Source: Lepidostoma basale
Lineage: Eukaryota; Arthropoda; Insecta; Trichoptera; Lepidostomatidae
Direction of reading: 5' to 3'
DNA length: 64,000 bases
Assembly: GCA_022606425.2 (NCBI GenBank)
Contig: JAHDVF020001471.1
Span: 1-64,000, forward strand
Position numbers and translations under genes: made by a program. The notes beneath the pieces are model-generated. The model made no database searches, was not told where the DNA came from, and saw nothing but the letters and a program-made list of their open reading frames with translations. Positions 8,679-20,300 of this stretch are shown here, piece by piece. Position 1 is the stretch's first letter. Every line of letters begins with the position of its first letter.

Positions 8679-11600
8679 CTGGAGAGGGGAAATGTGCTGC
8701 TAAGCCGGGGGAATGCGGGACCCTGAAGCAGCTCGCCTGCTCCAGGGCGGACAGCATCAATCACCGACAGCTGCAAGCTAGTGCCCTGGTGTGCGGCTCC
8801 AACGGAGTCACTTATCGCTCCTACGAGCACCTGCACTGCGCCACTGCTAACGACCGATGTGAGACTCACTTCTTCATCTAATCAGAATCTTCAAATTAAC
8901 CATGAATTTCTTATTTGTCTAGCTTCGTCTAAACAAAGAGCTTTTAATATGGCCGAGCCATAGAGGGCTCCCTCCGCTTACCCGAAGCTGTTAGTGCACT
9001 CCCTAGGCCCGTCCCCCGCCTATGCGGACTTAGGTTAAAAAAATATATATATGTATATTTGCAACCAAGGGGGACCCAGACCACATTTAAGTTACGCTAC
9101 TCTCCCTCGATGTCCCGCCGTACACACATAGCAATACAACAGCAAAAGAAAATACGCAATTGATACATAAATTCGGCTGTTCTAAACAAAGAGCTGTAAT
9201 TGAATTGTATTAATGCCTTAGTAATCATATTTAAAAAATACTCCAGTAAAGCAAAAAAAAATTCATCATCAGCCTGTCACCATCCACCCCTGGACGCAGG
9301 CCTCCTCCACCTGTTGGAGTCTCCAGCGGTCTCTCTAATGTTGTCCATGTCTTTTGATCCTGAGCAACACCCATCCACGTCGTACCAGCGGTCTCTCTAA
9401 TGTTGTCCCTGGATTGAAGATTAGGACGTCCGGGGTTTCGGAATACATTCCTAGGATAACAACAAAGGATGCATTTTGTCTAGCTATCATCAGAACTGCA
9501 AGCAACATGACCCGCCCAACCCCATTTTAGCGCTGCCACTCTTTCAATGATCTCTTGTTCTGTTCCATAAGTAATATTCAAAATATTTGTATTTTTTCAG
9601 ATTTGGAAGCAGTGAGCACAGGCAAATGTACCAAGGCTTATGATCCATGCCAACTTACGCTGAAACCTCTGATTGGACGAGGACAACCAGTATGCGGCAC
9701 AGATAATAAATCCTACTCTTCCATTCAGGCTCTGTGGTGTGTCAAACACTTAGATAAGAAAGGTATGTATCATCTATCTATCTATCTATGATCTTATCTT
9801 TCGGGGGTATCAGCCCGAAGGCTATTGCTCGCCCACCTGTTGGGAGTAACTTTGTTGGGAATGAGGATATGTAGGACGGGGTAATGAGGGAAGGATTAGG
9901 AGGACATTAAATAGTTATAGTACATTATTTATACTTTTTTTTTACACGTCTAAGGTGAATCTGGGGGGATGATGGTTGAGAGGGGTTATGGTAGGAAAGA
10001 GGGAAGTGACTGTGAGGTGTGGCCCGTGGTTTATCTCTGAAGGAGAATGTGTTTTGGGCGCTTGTGACAGTAGTGAATGTCGGGGGTGTAGTTAGAGGTT
10101 TCTTGTATAGAGGGGTTTGGGTGTGTGGCCACCTTCTGAAAGAAACGCTCGGCCAGTATGTGGATGTGTTCGTCTAGAGTGGGGAGACCCGCCTGTAGAT
10201 GAATCCTAAGGTGTGTATCATAATTATGGCAATAATATTTATTAAAATTTTGATCATCATACTTCATCATCATCAAAATCATACTTGAAAAATCGCAAAA
10301 AAAAAAAAACTCTGGAACAATGCCATAATTTAAATGGTTGATACTATAAAACAAGAGATTTTGAATTAACTGAGATAAGTTCTCAAATGGTCTATTTGAT
10401 TTTATATTTTAAAAACCAAGGGAAAATGTAGTTTGAAGATACTATAGAACTCTAAAATATATATTACCATAGATCCTAAGGCCACCATTGACTCCTCCAT
10501 GCTCCTCCTTATCTGGGCAGTCAGGTCCAAATATCGGCCAGCCCACCACATTCTTCAAAAAACTTTAAATTACTTTCGAGAAGACAAGATCCATGACATG
10601 ATCACCATAGATTGTTGATAATGAAATTTAACAAATTCGATTTTCAAAAAACTTTTTGTAGCATTTTATTTTATCAAAACCAATAAAATCAAATTGTGTT
10701 TCTTATTGGAATAGATATTATAAACAGTTGATATTATAAACAGAGAATGAATATGTATGCAATAAAAATGCAACCTTGACACAGCAAAGCGCATATTCCA
10801 GATATAAATATGACCACAGATGACAATATATTCACCACAATTCTGTAATTAATATGATGGTCAAGATCGCACTCCCACTCGTGATTCAATCCATTGATTA
10901 TAGTTGAAGGAAACAGCAATTAAATCATTGTTATTAACAATTGTAATCAATTAGTTAACATCTTATGTCATCCCTGCTTACATATTATGTTGTGTGATCA
11001 TGGAAAATTGTTAATGGTATATGTAAATGAATACTATTTGTCAAATAATTTGCATTATTAATCCTTGATGCAAGTTATTACTTAAAAGTTTATTTGAATT
11101 TGATTAAGAGATATTTATTCAAAGAATTCGTGTCTACAAGTCCTGGCGTCTAGTATGTATGAGGTATGCATGCGATATGATCTGCTGTGCATGAAGTGTT
11201 CTATGGTAATGATTTTGGAAAAATAATAAATTATGAGAAGTCTACACAACAACATTAGCATAAATGGTGAAAATCTAGAATAAGTGGATGAATTTGTACG
11301 AGTATATTTAGGAAGTATGTTTAGAATAGATGGGCAAGTGGAGAGAGATATTGAAATTAAGTAATTAGTTACTCTGGAAAATACTTTGCAAAAAAATTAT
11401 CTTGAAAAAACAATCTACAATCATTCTAATAGTAGTTGTTATCTTCTTCTTCTTGTCCTGTCACACCTCCGTGGTGCATAGGGCCTCAAGGAACCTTCTC
11501 CAACCGACGTTTTTCTGGCTTCTGACCCGAATTATTATGCATGTATTCAGGTAGCATGTTTACAGCAGATGGTCAAACGGATAGTGACATCGAAAGAAGG

Positions 11601-12252
11601 GTTGGTGTGGGAAACAAAGTGAAATGGAGCTTTAAAAATAGTTATTGGAAACAAGAATTTATCAATGAAAGCAAAAATGGCCGTTTACGATGGAGTTCTC
11701 ACAAAGCGAAGCATGGAACTGACAGTGGAAGCGGAAGAAGGTATTATGAACAAAATTATGAAAGGATCACTGCGTTGGCTCGGACATATGGAGTACATGG
11801 ATGGAGAAAGAATGGTTAAGAATGAATACGTTAACGATATAAGTGTAGTACGGAGTTGAAGTAGACCGAGGAAAACACGGTATGATCAAATAAATAAAAT
11901 TTTAAAGGTTGGTCGTGTTAGAAGTGGGAAAAATCGACGTGTGTGTATGACTCGTTGTATGAATGTGGAGGAAACTAAAGAGGTGTGTCAGGATAGAGTA
12001 GTGTGGCAGTCCATTCTCTCTGCCTACCCCTGCGGAGAAACGGCGTGATGGTTTGTTTTTTATTGATTATTCAATTTTATTTTTTGCTTGTAACTTCATT
12101 TTGTATGTGTTCTGTCCTTGTAACCCTCATGAAATCTGTTTTATCCCACTTCTACTATTCGCACATTAGAATGATGTGTTAAATTAATGAATATCAATTA
12201 CATACTTGATTTTTCAGATCTCAAATTCAAGCATGATGGACCGTGTCTCTGA
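8679..12252 (+). CDS. Kazal-type serine protease inhibitor-like protein (3' exons)
   Basis: Three exons: 8679-8858, 9601-9762 and 12218-12252. Each is bounded by AG/GT, and the internal introns are all phase 1. Exon 1 gives GKCAAKPGECGTLK...LVCGSNGVTYRSYEHLHC; its sixth Cys (STGKC) comes from exon 2. Exon 2 carries a second domain, CTKAYDPC...VCGTDNKSYSSIQALWC, completed by HDGPC in exon 3 just before TGA. C-G-(S/T)-(N/D)-x3-Y is the Kazal signature; such domains block serine proteases or act in follistatin/agrin-type secreted proteins. The spacing between Cys2 and Cys3 is long, so inhibitory function is uncertain. Exon 1 starts in phase 2, so upstream exons exist; I found none in the window. 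Introns hold LINE debris. Confidence 0.75.
9262..9560 (-). mobile_element. LINE-D fragment
   Basis: Minus-strand pieces read ERVAALKWGWAGHVA and AGTTWMGVAQDQKTWTTLE, the K.W.WAGHVAR...W...AQDR..W motifs of a LINE C-terminus; frames are broken. Lies in intron 1 of the Kazal gene, up to about 40 bp before exon 2. Confidence 0.5.
9766..9789. repeat. short (ATCT)n microsatellite
   Basis: About five copies of ATCT just after the splice donor of Kazal exon 2. Confidence 0.6.
9810..10230 (-). mobile_element. LINE 3' fragment (I/Jockey-like C-terminus)
   Basis: The minus strand reads LPTLDEHIHILAERFFQKV then THPNPSIQETSNYTP and HKRPKHIL, like the reverse transcriptase C-terminus (A.RFF......NP.I) of Jockey/I-type LINEs. 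The GC-rich 3' untranslated part extends toward 9810. Intronic. Confidence 0.45.
10473..10618 (+). other. possible alternative last exon of the Kazal gene
   Basis: After an acceptor (ACCATAG at 10466-10472) there is an open frame in the phase required by Kazal exon 2. It gives DPKATIDSSMLLLIWAVRSK and later NYFREDKIHDMITIDC before TGA. It would replace the DLKFKHDGPCL end and lose the canonical HDGPC. No known homology, and the polypyrimidine tract is weak. Could be chance or repeat-derived. Confidence 0.2.
11255..11375 (+). mobile_element. LINE-A fragment (reverse transcriptase thumb region)
   Basis: Translates to SVNGENLE-stop-VDEFVYLGSMF and VERDIEIK, the NG..LE.V.EF.YLGS segment after the catalytic palm, with stops. 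Confidence 0.5.
11430..11515 (-). mobile_element. LINE 3' tail fragment, RTE-like family
   Basis: Same CCTGTCACACCTCCGTGG...GCATAGGGCCTCAAGGAACC-type tail (quoted in pieces) as 8277-8445. It separates two LINE-A fragments. Confidence 0.5.
11541..12055 (+). mobile_element. LINE-A 3' end
   Basis: Frames give GSMFTADGQTDSDIERRVG, then MNKIMKGSLRWLGHMEYMDG, SRPRKTRYDQINKILKVG and MTRCMNVEETKEVCQD, with frameshifts. It ends in TCTGCCTACCCCTGCGGAGA and CGGCGTGATGG. This is the best represented LINE family of the window and lies in the last Kazal intron. Confidence 0.65.
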
Positions 12253-12684
12253 TACAACGTCAGAGTTGCGCAAAGCCGTGTGTACATAGCCAGAGTGGAG
12301 ATCATTCCACGCGAGGGAAGAAGAAATTAAGTGTGATAAAATGTATTTGTTTAAAGAATATATTAATTTATTTTATTAATTGTAGGACTTTTTAGTAAAG
12401 CTATTGTTACACTTATTAATTAACAACTGTATTATACATTCTTCATGTTGATTTAAATTCTTCTAAAAACTAACTGATGGAATCAAAAATGAGGACTGTT
12501 TATTTGTAGACTTGTTGCACTAATTTATTAAATTATACTGTCGTAATCAAAGTATTTAATCCCAGTTCTATACTAATATCAATAATACATCTACGGTAAA
12601 TCTAGAAGTTTTTGTATTATAACCTTTAACGGACGTATTACTATTATTTTATTATTTTGTTGATTATTATTTTGTTTGTCGCTC

Positions 12685-12890
12685 TTTACATCATGACAGC
12701 ATGAGCCAAATCGATGTAAAGGGTATTATAGCTATCATGTGATAGGTAGCTAATCTATCGCCATTTTATTGTCACGTGAAATCTACATCAGACCAAAGAC
12801 AGTGTGACAATCACACTGCCCTCGCCGGGAATCGAACCCGGAACCTTCGGGGTGGAAGTCAATGCACTTACCACTCGGCCACGAAGGTCA
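12685..12890 (-). mobile_element. SINE1 copy
   Basis: Reverse-oriented copy with box B complement GGGAATCGAACCC and the TTTATTGTCACGTGAAATCT body. Lies about 430 bp after the Kazal stop. Confidence 0.7.
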
Positions 12891-14420
12891 CCTCTGATGT
12901 GACAACAGAACTTTGTCGCTGCAGTCGTATGACATATGTGAGGTGACATGATAAATCATGTTGAATCTTGTCTGTGGAATCTGCGCGTTATTTCTTTGTC
13001 AATTGAGTATTACCAATGGAGCGTTTTACATACATACTGCCTTTTAAAATTAAATATTGATATAATAATATATACTAAAGATACAAAAGCTAGCGTCCGA
13101 TAAAGGTTAATATATAAATATAGTTTAAAAAAAAGTATTATGCTTGAAACCTAATTAATTTGTAATGAGAGAGTGCCATTTTAAGAACTATAAACTTGTA
13201 AAGTACAAAAATAAAAAAACATTTGTGTTTGTTAATATTTAAATGAAAAAATATATAATAATATATATTCTTGCCAAGTAACATATGATTTAACTGTTTC
13301 ATATGTAAAAACAACTCAAATGTTTTATTATTAAAGCAAAATTCTCAAATTGTTTATTATGTGTTTTGAAAGTGATAATTTTTCTAAATTGTATATTTTT
13401 TTGTAGAATAAAATGTATTGTGTTAAAAAGATTGTAAGTAAATAAATATGTAATTGAATGTGTGATATTTTGAAATAAACACCTTAAATTATGTGTGAAC
13501 TTGGAAGTGGTCAAAATATTATTATAAATACATACAACTGCCAACTGTAGCGTACTTCTGTAGTTAGATTTAAAAATTACATTTAGGTATAGTAAAAAAT
13601 ATGTTCTTCTTGTTTAAATAAACTTACTCAAAGGTATTATGAAACTTTTCAATGTAGTGTATTTTATTTTGTACTAATTTGAACGGAAATATTATAATAA
13701 ATAAATGCTTATCTCACATGTCTTCAGGTTATCCCAGAATAAAATAAAGCAAAAAATTGTATATTGAGATCAGGTTTTTAATATTAATCACATACACATA
13801 CAAAAAGTAGATCTTTAAAAAAAACATTGGTAAGTATCCACACTTAAAATTAAAATTGACTAAATATTATTAAGTAACAGAAGGTGTTCCACAGAGTGCG
13901 GTGTTAATGTTTTAAAATCATAAAAATGGAACATACTACAAAACTTAATTTTATGGAGTATTCTTTCTTATCAACATCCAACTATTGAAATTGTGTCTGT
14001 ATTGCCAGTCTTTCTTAGATATTTCATAATTTAACCCCTAAGTGTGGCTGGCTATATTTGCAGTCCAAAAACATTAATTTTGAACTGAGCCAGACTACAT
14101 TTCCAGCTCATATTTGAATGTATCTTATAAACATTTTAACTTTAGTTCCTTACTAGTGAATTGTATGAAATATTATGATGAACTGAGACTATCTGTCTGA
14201 GCTGCAAATATAGTCAGTTGTAGTTCGAAACCATTATTTTTTACTGCAAATGAAGCCTAGCGCACAATGGAGGTTGATGTCAATTTGTGTAAACACAAAT
14301 TAAATAAAAAATATTGACAGAAAACACAATAATTTGTTCAATGATGTAAATAAGGTTCTAACTTGAAAGCATTTTTTTCTAGTTCATGTTCTAAATGTAC
14401 AAGATACAAGTACGGTGAGT
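12891..14420. other. AT-rich intergenic stretch
   Basis: No coding frame recognised. Several AATAAA hexamers (for example near 13475) could serve the Kazal transcript. A weak inverted pair (GGCTATATTTGCAG near 14050 and CTGCAAATATAGTC near 14205) may mark a small decayed MITE. Confidence 0.3.
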
Positions 14421-14484
14421 GATCTTTGTACGGTGAGGATGCTATTTTTTTTATCCAAATTTTTTATCAAATTTTGATAGTGAT

Positions 14485-15266
14485 ATGGCTCCAAAAGCGA
14501 CCCAGGCTTGGGAAACCGTCTTCGGCGCGATCGCGAGCCTTACTGAGCAGGCAACTGCATTGAAATCTGAAATTAAATCATTAAATTCCAATATTCTGCA
14601 ACAAAAGCAGATTATTGTTACACAAGGTGGCACCATCGAAAAATTTTGTGCCAAAATAATTTCACTAGAAGCCACAAGCCGCGCTGAAATAAAAGGGTCG
14701 GCAACCGCCGAACACTGACAAAGGAGTTGGCAGTTGCGATATCCGCGGCACAGGCGACCGCTAAACCCTCGAAAAAAGCTAGATCTTCTGGTAGCCCTGG
14801 ACCTTCCGGGATAGCGGGAACATCCAAGAGTTCTGTTCGGGAGACCAGGAAAGGGCAGAAATCAGCCAAGGAGCAGGCTCTGGTTCAAACTGAGCCAAAA
14901 ACTCAAGAAGTGTGGGTAACACACACCCAAAAACGTAGGACACGTAAACGTGTCCCAGCGCCAGAGATAACCGGCACCAAAACGGACACAAACTTGCAGG
15001 CGGCAGCCCGGATTTTCTATATCCACGCGTGGAGATTCAGCCCCGACACAGAACCGGGAGCCGTGGCCGAGTACTTGAAATCTGTAACTGGTAGCGACGC
15101 ATAAACAGTTACCAGATTGACAAGTAGGAACTCCTCGTACTCGTCATAAAAAAATTGTATGCCTGACGAGTAAAATGATATATTACTTAATCCCGCTAAT
15201 TGGCCTACCGGTATTGCAGTGAACAAATTTAAGTTCTTTTCTGAAAAACACCCAACAACAAAATGA
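14485..15266 (+). pseudogene. LINE ORF1 (nucleic-acid-binding protein), frameshifted
   Basis: Starts MAPKATQAWETVFGAIASLT with a coiled-coil stretch (ALKSEIKSLNSNILQQKQII). A stop at about 14716 is bypassed by a one-base frameshift into a Lys/Ser/Pro-rich middle (KPSKKARSSGSPGPSG). Then comes the ORF1 domain IFYIHAWRFSPDTEPGAVAE, frameshifted again near 15100, ending NWPTGIAVNKFKFFSEKHP and stop. The domain order fits ORF1 of CR1/Jockey-type insect LINEs. The ORF1 stop overlaps the ORF2 start as ATGA at 15263-15266, the layout used for coupled reinitiation in several non-LTR elements. Confidence 0.6.
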
Positions 15267-15688
15267 AGTGTTTTGACATGTGTTATCAAAATGTCCGAGG
15301 CCTAAATACAAAAGTCGACGAATTCAAGACAAACCTGGCAATGCAGGATAACGACATCATCGCGCTCACCGAAACATGGTTGAGCTCCGTTGTTCTGAGT
15401 TCCGAGCTGTTTGACAGGCGGTACACAGTCTACAGGAGGGACAGAGGAACCGGGGCGCGCGGCGGCGGTGTGTGCCTAGCAGTGAGACAGACGATGATTT
15501 CTTGTCGCATTTTGGATTTGGAGACCGAAGGCGAACATCTCTGGGTCAAGGTCACGAAAGACAACATTACAGTGTTTATTTGTGTAACGTATTTTTACTG
15601 CACGGACGATAGTGCTATTAGATCTCAGTTTTATGAATATTTAGATAGTAAATCAAAAATTTTAAAAGGAAAAAACATCATCATATGA
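15263..15688 (+). pseudogene. LINE ORF2 N-terminus: APE-type endonuclease, truncated
   Basis: 141 open codons from the ATG that overlaps the ORF1 stop. YQNVRGLNTKVDEF and IIALTETWLSS match the first two catalytic motifs (N and E) of apurinic-like endonucleases. RRDRGTGARGGGVCLAV matches the next block. The frame breaks right where the GDFN motif would follow, and no reverse transcriptase domain is attached. This is the only 5' LINE portion in the window; all other copies are 3' ends. Confidence 0.75.
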
Positions 15689-15710
15689 TAACTCTGAAAA
15701 AATTATTGTA

Positions 15711-16229
15711 CGAGGGTTGCTATTTATATTTCTGGCCTTGTAATGATAAAACAAATAAGTATGATTGAAATTGATTTAATTGTTTTTCAAAATATTCTAC
15801 ATGAAGATCAATAAACTTTTTCTTGCGTTTGAACCAATTCTTGAAATATTTTTTCCACTCCGATTGAGGTACTCCAAAACATGTATTTTGTACGCATATA
15901 CCCAGCCGGGTGTTCTACCAGTTTTTTACAGTGGTGTAGGATGGTGCTTTATCTCCATATAAAAAAAAATGTTCATGGATGCACTCTTGTCTTGATAATC
16001 CATTAAGTTATAAAAAAAAAATCGCACGAAATTGTTCACGAATTGTTTGAATTCCATTTTTCGCCCGAAATTAATTATTCATGTTACTGTAAACAGCAAA
16101 TGGCGCTCAAATTATAAAATCTTATGAATAAGGTTATGTTAAAAAATGTCAATGTTACCAATGGAAGCATTGGATGGCGCCTTACACTCCCTATTGGCAA
16201 GGCCAGAAATATAAAATAAGCAACCTTCA
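15711..16229 (-). mobile_element. mariner-like element, internally deleted
   Basis: Terminal inverted repeats CGAGGGTTGCTATTTATATT (left) and the matching right end (...ATATAAAATAAGCAACCTTCA), each next to TA. On the minus strand near the left end, KKYFKNWFKRKKKFIDLHVE and YFEK is a mariner transposase C-terminus. Near the right end a start-like MEFKQFVNNFVRF remains. The catalytic DD34D region is deleted. Confidence 0.75.
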
Positions 16230-16347
16230 TAATTTAAGTTATTTATTTAATTATTTAAAAAATTACAAAAGACCATTTGCATCATTACTTCTAAAATACA
16301 TATCTTTGGTATACAAATAAACACTTGTAATTTTGAACATATTAGAA

Positions 16348-16632
16348 TTAACTCCTCAGTCTCACGTTACAATAAAAAATGTACATGGACACTAATGCTG
16401 TTAATGCTCCGATGTTAAGGATATTGTAAGATAGCAGAGAAGAAGGTTCTGAAATGAAGGATTCCTGAAGGAAGGTTCTGAATTCCAAGGGCTCCCCAGC
16501 TATCGACCAGAATGGCAGAACCAAAGACCATAAGAACAGCAATGGACAATTTATCTTAAAGAAACAGACATCAAGGATGACCTCCAAAAAGATGGAAAGA
16601 TAGTAAGCAGAAAGTAACAGGCCAAAACGCAT
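16348..16632 (-). CDS. possible small membrane protein, unrecognised
   Basis: A single open frame of 94 codons from ATG at 16632, richer in GC than its surroundings. The predicted product is hydrophobic at both ends: residues about 4-25 (LLLSAYYLSIFLEVILDV...) and about 70-88 (LNIGALTALVSMYIFY). A middle hydrophobic stretch reads CPLLFLWSLVLPFWSIAG. I do not recognise the family. It lies 0.7 kb downstream of the zinc-finger gene on the same strand and could be a small gene, a stray exon or chance; transcript evidence would decide. Confidence 0.25.
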   Translation of the reverse strand: MRFGLLLSAYYLSIFLEVILDVCFFKINCPLLFLWSLVLPFWSIAGEPLEFRTFLQESFISEPSSLLSYNILNIGALTALVSMYIFYCNVRLRS

Positions 16633-17328
16633 AAAACAACAAGAAGATAATTAAGATTAATATATAAAACTAAATAAATACAATTGTTTCCTTAGCGAAT
16701 TAAGAACGAACATGCATATGACTACTTGCTATGACACAGTATGTATGATACTAGTACATTTAATTTATATTACTTGTACAAATAAATGACTTCACCATTA
16801 CCTTATAAATAAAATGAGGTATCTAATAATTGGCAAGGATTTAAAATTACATTTTTATTTCTTACACATACATAATCTTAGATTAAGCCAAGTTTCTATT
16901 GTGTGCGCATTTTATTAACTTGACTACATACTTACATACCTGCTGTATGCAATATTTTCAGTTGGTAACATGACTAAACATTTATGGATATACCTTAATA
17001 CATAAACAAAATCAGCACCAATACATGGCCAATATATTTCCACATGACTTTATTGCGATCAATATTAAATATATTTCACAAAACTACGTATTGCAGGCTG
17101 CTAAAAAAAAGTATTGTGGAGTCCCGCACTTCCCATTGAATGAATTAAAAATCAAGAAATATACCATTTAGTAATCGTAATTCGTAAATTATGACTAAAA
17201 TATCATACGGTTATCATTAAATTATTTTGAATGATGAAAAAAATAATGCTTCCTTAAAAAATGCAACTAGATGTCCACAGTAAATAACAAAATCAAATAA
17301 CATAAGAAGTACTTGACTGATATGTAAT

Positions 17329-20300
17329 TTAAGTAACAAATACTGATTTTAGATTATCTTCTTGCAAACTGTTACTACCGCTGCTATCTTCTTTAAGTCC
17401 TCCAGAAGACGTTGGGTGTGATAGCTCATTTCCATTAATCAATTGTCTGGTATCTAATTGCTCCTTGTCGGTGTTGACTTGTAAAAATGGCTTTTGACTG
17501 TCAGAACTCTCCACTTCCATTTTGTCGACAACGCGCAGCCTGTTAATATTAGGGGGTAACTTGGTTTTAGGGACGACAGAAATCAGTCCCTGCCTTCGTA
17601 ATTTCTCTAATTCAGATTTTGACAATACTTTTACACCAGATTTCAATGCGCCCTTAGGGATGGCAACCCGTTTAATAACTAAAGATTCTTTTGCAACCGT
17701 CGATAATATTTTTTTATCGTCAGACACGTTCAGATCATTTGTGTTTTCCGAAGGCTCCCCAGCTATCTTTTTCATCTCTGAATTATTGGTGTCGAGAAAA
17801 TTGCTAAAGATTTCTTTGTTCATGTTAACAAACTCGGAAAGAGTGATGGCATCTGTATTAGGAATATCGGGATCAAGTAAACTGTACTCTGAGGAAACCT
17901 GTGATGTAGACTGTAGTAAACTTGAAACATTGCTACTCTGAAACAAAAAAAAAACATAAATTCAAATTATATACAAAACACAATAATATAACTAAAACTA
18001 ACACAATTGTGATCTTCTAATCTCAAAAGCAGAGCAGTAGCAATTGACTCATTGAAGAAAAACTAGTCATGTTAGACAAGGACTGATAGAGATAGCTCTC
18101 ACAGCCAGTCATGATTCAAAATTAAGGTTTAAGGCATCTATTAAGAACAATTAAAACAATATGTATATACAATACCAGGAACGCATAAGAGAGGTTTGAC
18201 TTTAGGAAGAAAAGATACTCTCTTAAGTAAACAGTATTTGTCTTCTGAATGTACTTTCACTTGAAAGACGTCGATCTCCGAGGAGACTTAGAATATAGTA
18301 AAACTTCTTGAAAACAGACATTTTCAACATCAGTGATCAAAAAACAATAAATAACTTAACAACTTAATTGAATCGCTGTTTTTATTCCACTTATATTTAT
18401 TAATTATTTTTATAAAATAAAAATATCAAACACATGTTTCTGAGGTGACCTGAATCCTCAATAGTTATATATTTACACCATCCTAAATAGTTATATATTT
18501 ACACCTGAGGATGGAAGTCACTTCCGTAACATGTTGTGTTTGATATTGTTATTTTATAAATAAATAAAAATTATTTATGTATAATAAACAATTAATACTT
18601 ACATTCTGATATTCAATGAGATCATGCTTTTGGCGACCAAATTTAGTTGGAATTTTAACTCTCCGGAAATCGAAATCTTGATCCACCTTAGTAACCACTT
18701 GTTTCCTGAAATGTAATGAACGCAAAAGGAATTAATGCCAATCAAATAAATATTACTATTATTACACATCATTACAGCGCGAGCCAAATCAATGTAAATG
18801 GTATAGCAATCATGGCGATTCTCGTGACATGTGATAGGTAGCTAATCTATCAGCATTTTATTATTACGTGAATTCTAAACCAGACCAATGACAGTGTGAC
18901 AATCACACTGCCATCGCCGGGAATCAAACCCAGGACCTTTGGTGTGGCTGTCAAAGCATTTACCGTTCGCACATGAAGGTCGTCAAATATGACTGCACTG
19001 GTGAAAAAAATAAATATAAATTTATATCATCATCATAATGGCTGTGCACAATGCTGTGCTTCTGCCGACCCTATATATGAAAGTGAAGAGTGGAATTGGC
19101 AAAAGAAAGTAGAAAAAAACAGTAGAAATAAGATCTCTTAGATGAATGAGTGATAAATCTGTATATAAAAGAGTGTCAAGTGCAAATGTAAGAAGTGAGT
19201 GCATTCCGAATGTAAGTGTTATGAACGAAATAATGAAAGGGTCATTAAATCAAATCAAATCAAATCAGTTTATTTTCTAAAAAGACATTACAAACATTTT
19301 TTATAGTTAAAGGCATCTATTGAGAACAGGTAAAACATAATAAATATATAATACCAGGAATGCATGAGAGATGGTTCAACATTAGGAATACAAGATACTC
19401 TCCAAAGTCAAGAGTATTTGTCGATCTCCGAAGCGATCATGTTCAGCAGTTTGATTGCTCTCCCCACTGGCATCACCAGAGGCAGGTTGGTTCTGCATGT
19501 TGGGAGATAAAATAGTCTGTGCTGACGCTGTCGAAGATAACCATCCGGAACATAAAGATGGATAGCCTCCAAGATGACGGAATTCTCAAAGGATCCCCTG
19601 ATAAGTCTGAAGTGTGCACCCATCCCTTCTTATCTGTAAACTATTGGTCCCCAGCATGCCCAAGAGGAATGCAGTGGGATAAAGCCACGGATAGCTACCA
19701 AACTCCCTCATGTAGAGATATCTCAGAAATCTTTTCTGAACCCTCTCTAACATGAGCGAGTATAATATTAAGATGGTTTATGACCCATGGAAAGAATGAA
19801 TGAAGACAGAATAGTAAAGAAAATATATGTAAACGATGTAAACGGAACTAGAAACAGAGAAAGATTGAGGAAAATGTGGCACAATCAAATATTAAATGTC
19901 GGCCACGTGAGGAGTCAGAGAAATTGACTTGCGTGCATGACACGGTGTGAGTGTAATGGAAGCGAGAGAAACATGTCAGGATTCATGCTTCTCTCGCTTC
20001 CATTCTTTCTGCCTACCCCTTCAAGGAGGCAGCGTGATGGTTAGTTAGTGGAAGCGAGAGAAGCATGTCAGGAATCATGCTTCTCTCGCTTCCATTCATT
20101 CTGCCTACCCCTTCAAGGAGGCAGCGTGATGGTTAGTTTGATAGTTAATGGTCTGGGAATGCTCGGAACCGATTCTTTACAGCTTCGAAGAGATGGACAT
20201 CTAATAACCCATTTCTTCAGATTAATTAGGGGATACTTCGAGAACTCGGCCGTACTGGAGGATGTTGGTCTTTTTGTCCCCGATAGATATCTCCGACAGC

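Larger units (their letters stand above)
19028..20140 (+). mobile_element. LINE-A 3' end interrupted by a nested LINE-B
   Basis: LINE-A motifs (GTGGAATTGGCAAAAGAAAG, then ATGAAAGGGTCATTAA) stop at 19248 and resume at 19771 with GATGGTTTATG. The rest codes for KIYVNDVNGTRNRERLRKMW-like sequence and the tail CTGCCTACCCCTTCAAGGAG. The interruption is the LINE-B copy at 19249-19766. Confidence 0.65.

Noticed and set aside
10488..10570. Minus-strand reading MWWAGRYLDLTAQIRRSMEE as a coding exon
   Set aside because: Short, lacks strong splice sites, and overlaps the plus-strand candidate exon. No homology recognised on either strand.
12780..12890. tRNA gene candidates (box A and box B) at every SINE1 site
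   Set aside because: The boxes are followed by the same non-tRNA body in all eight copies, and no cloverleaf acceptor stem closes. These are SINE heads.
19249..19275. CAAATC repeats as a possible CRISPR-like or telomeric array
   Set aside because: Very short units without spacers; they are the microsatellite tail of LINE-B and recur only at its 3' ends.
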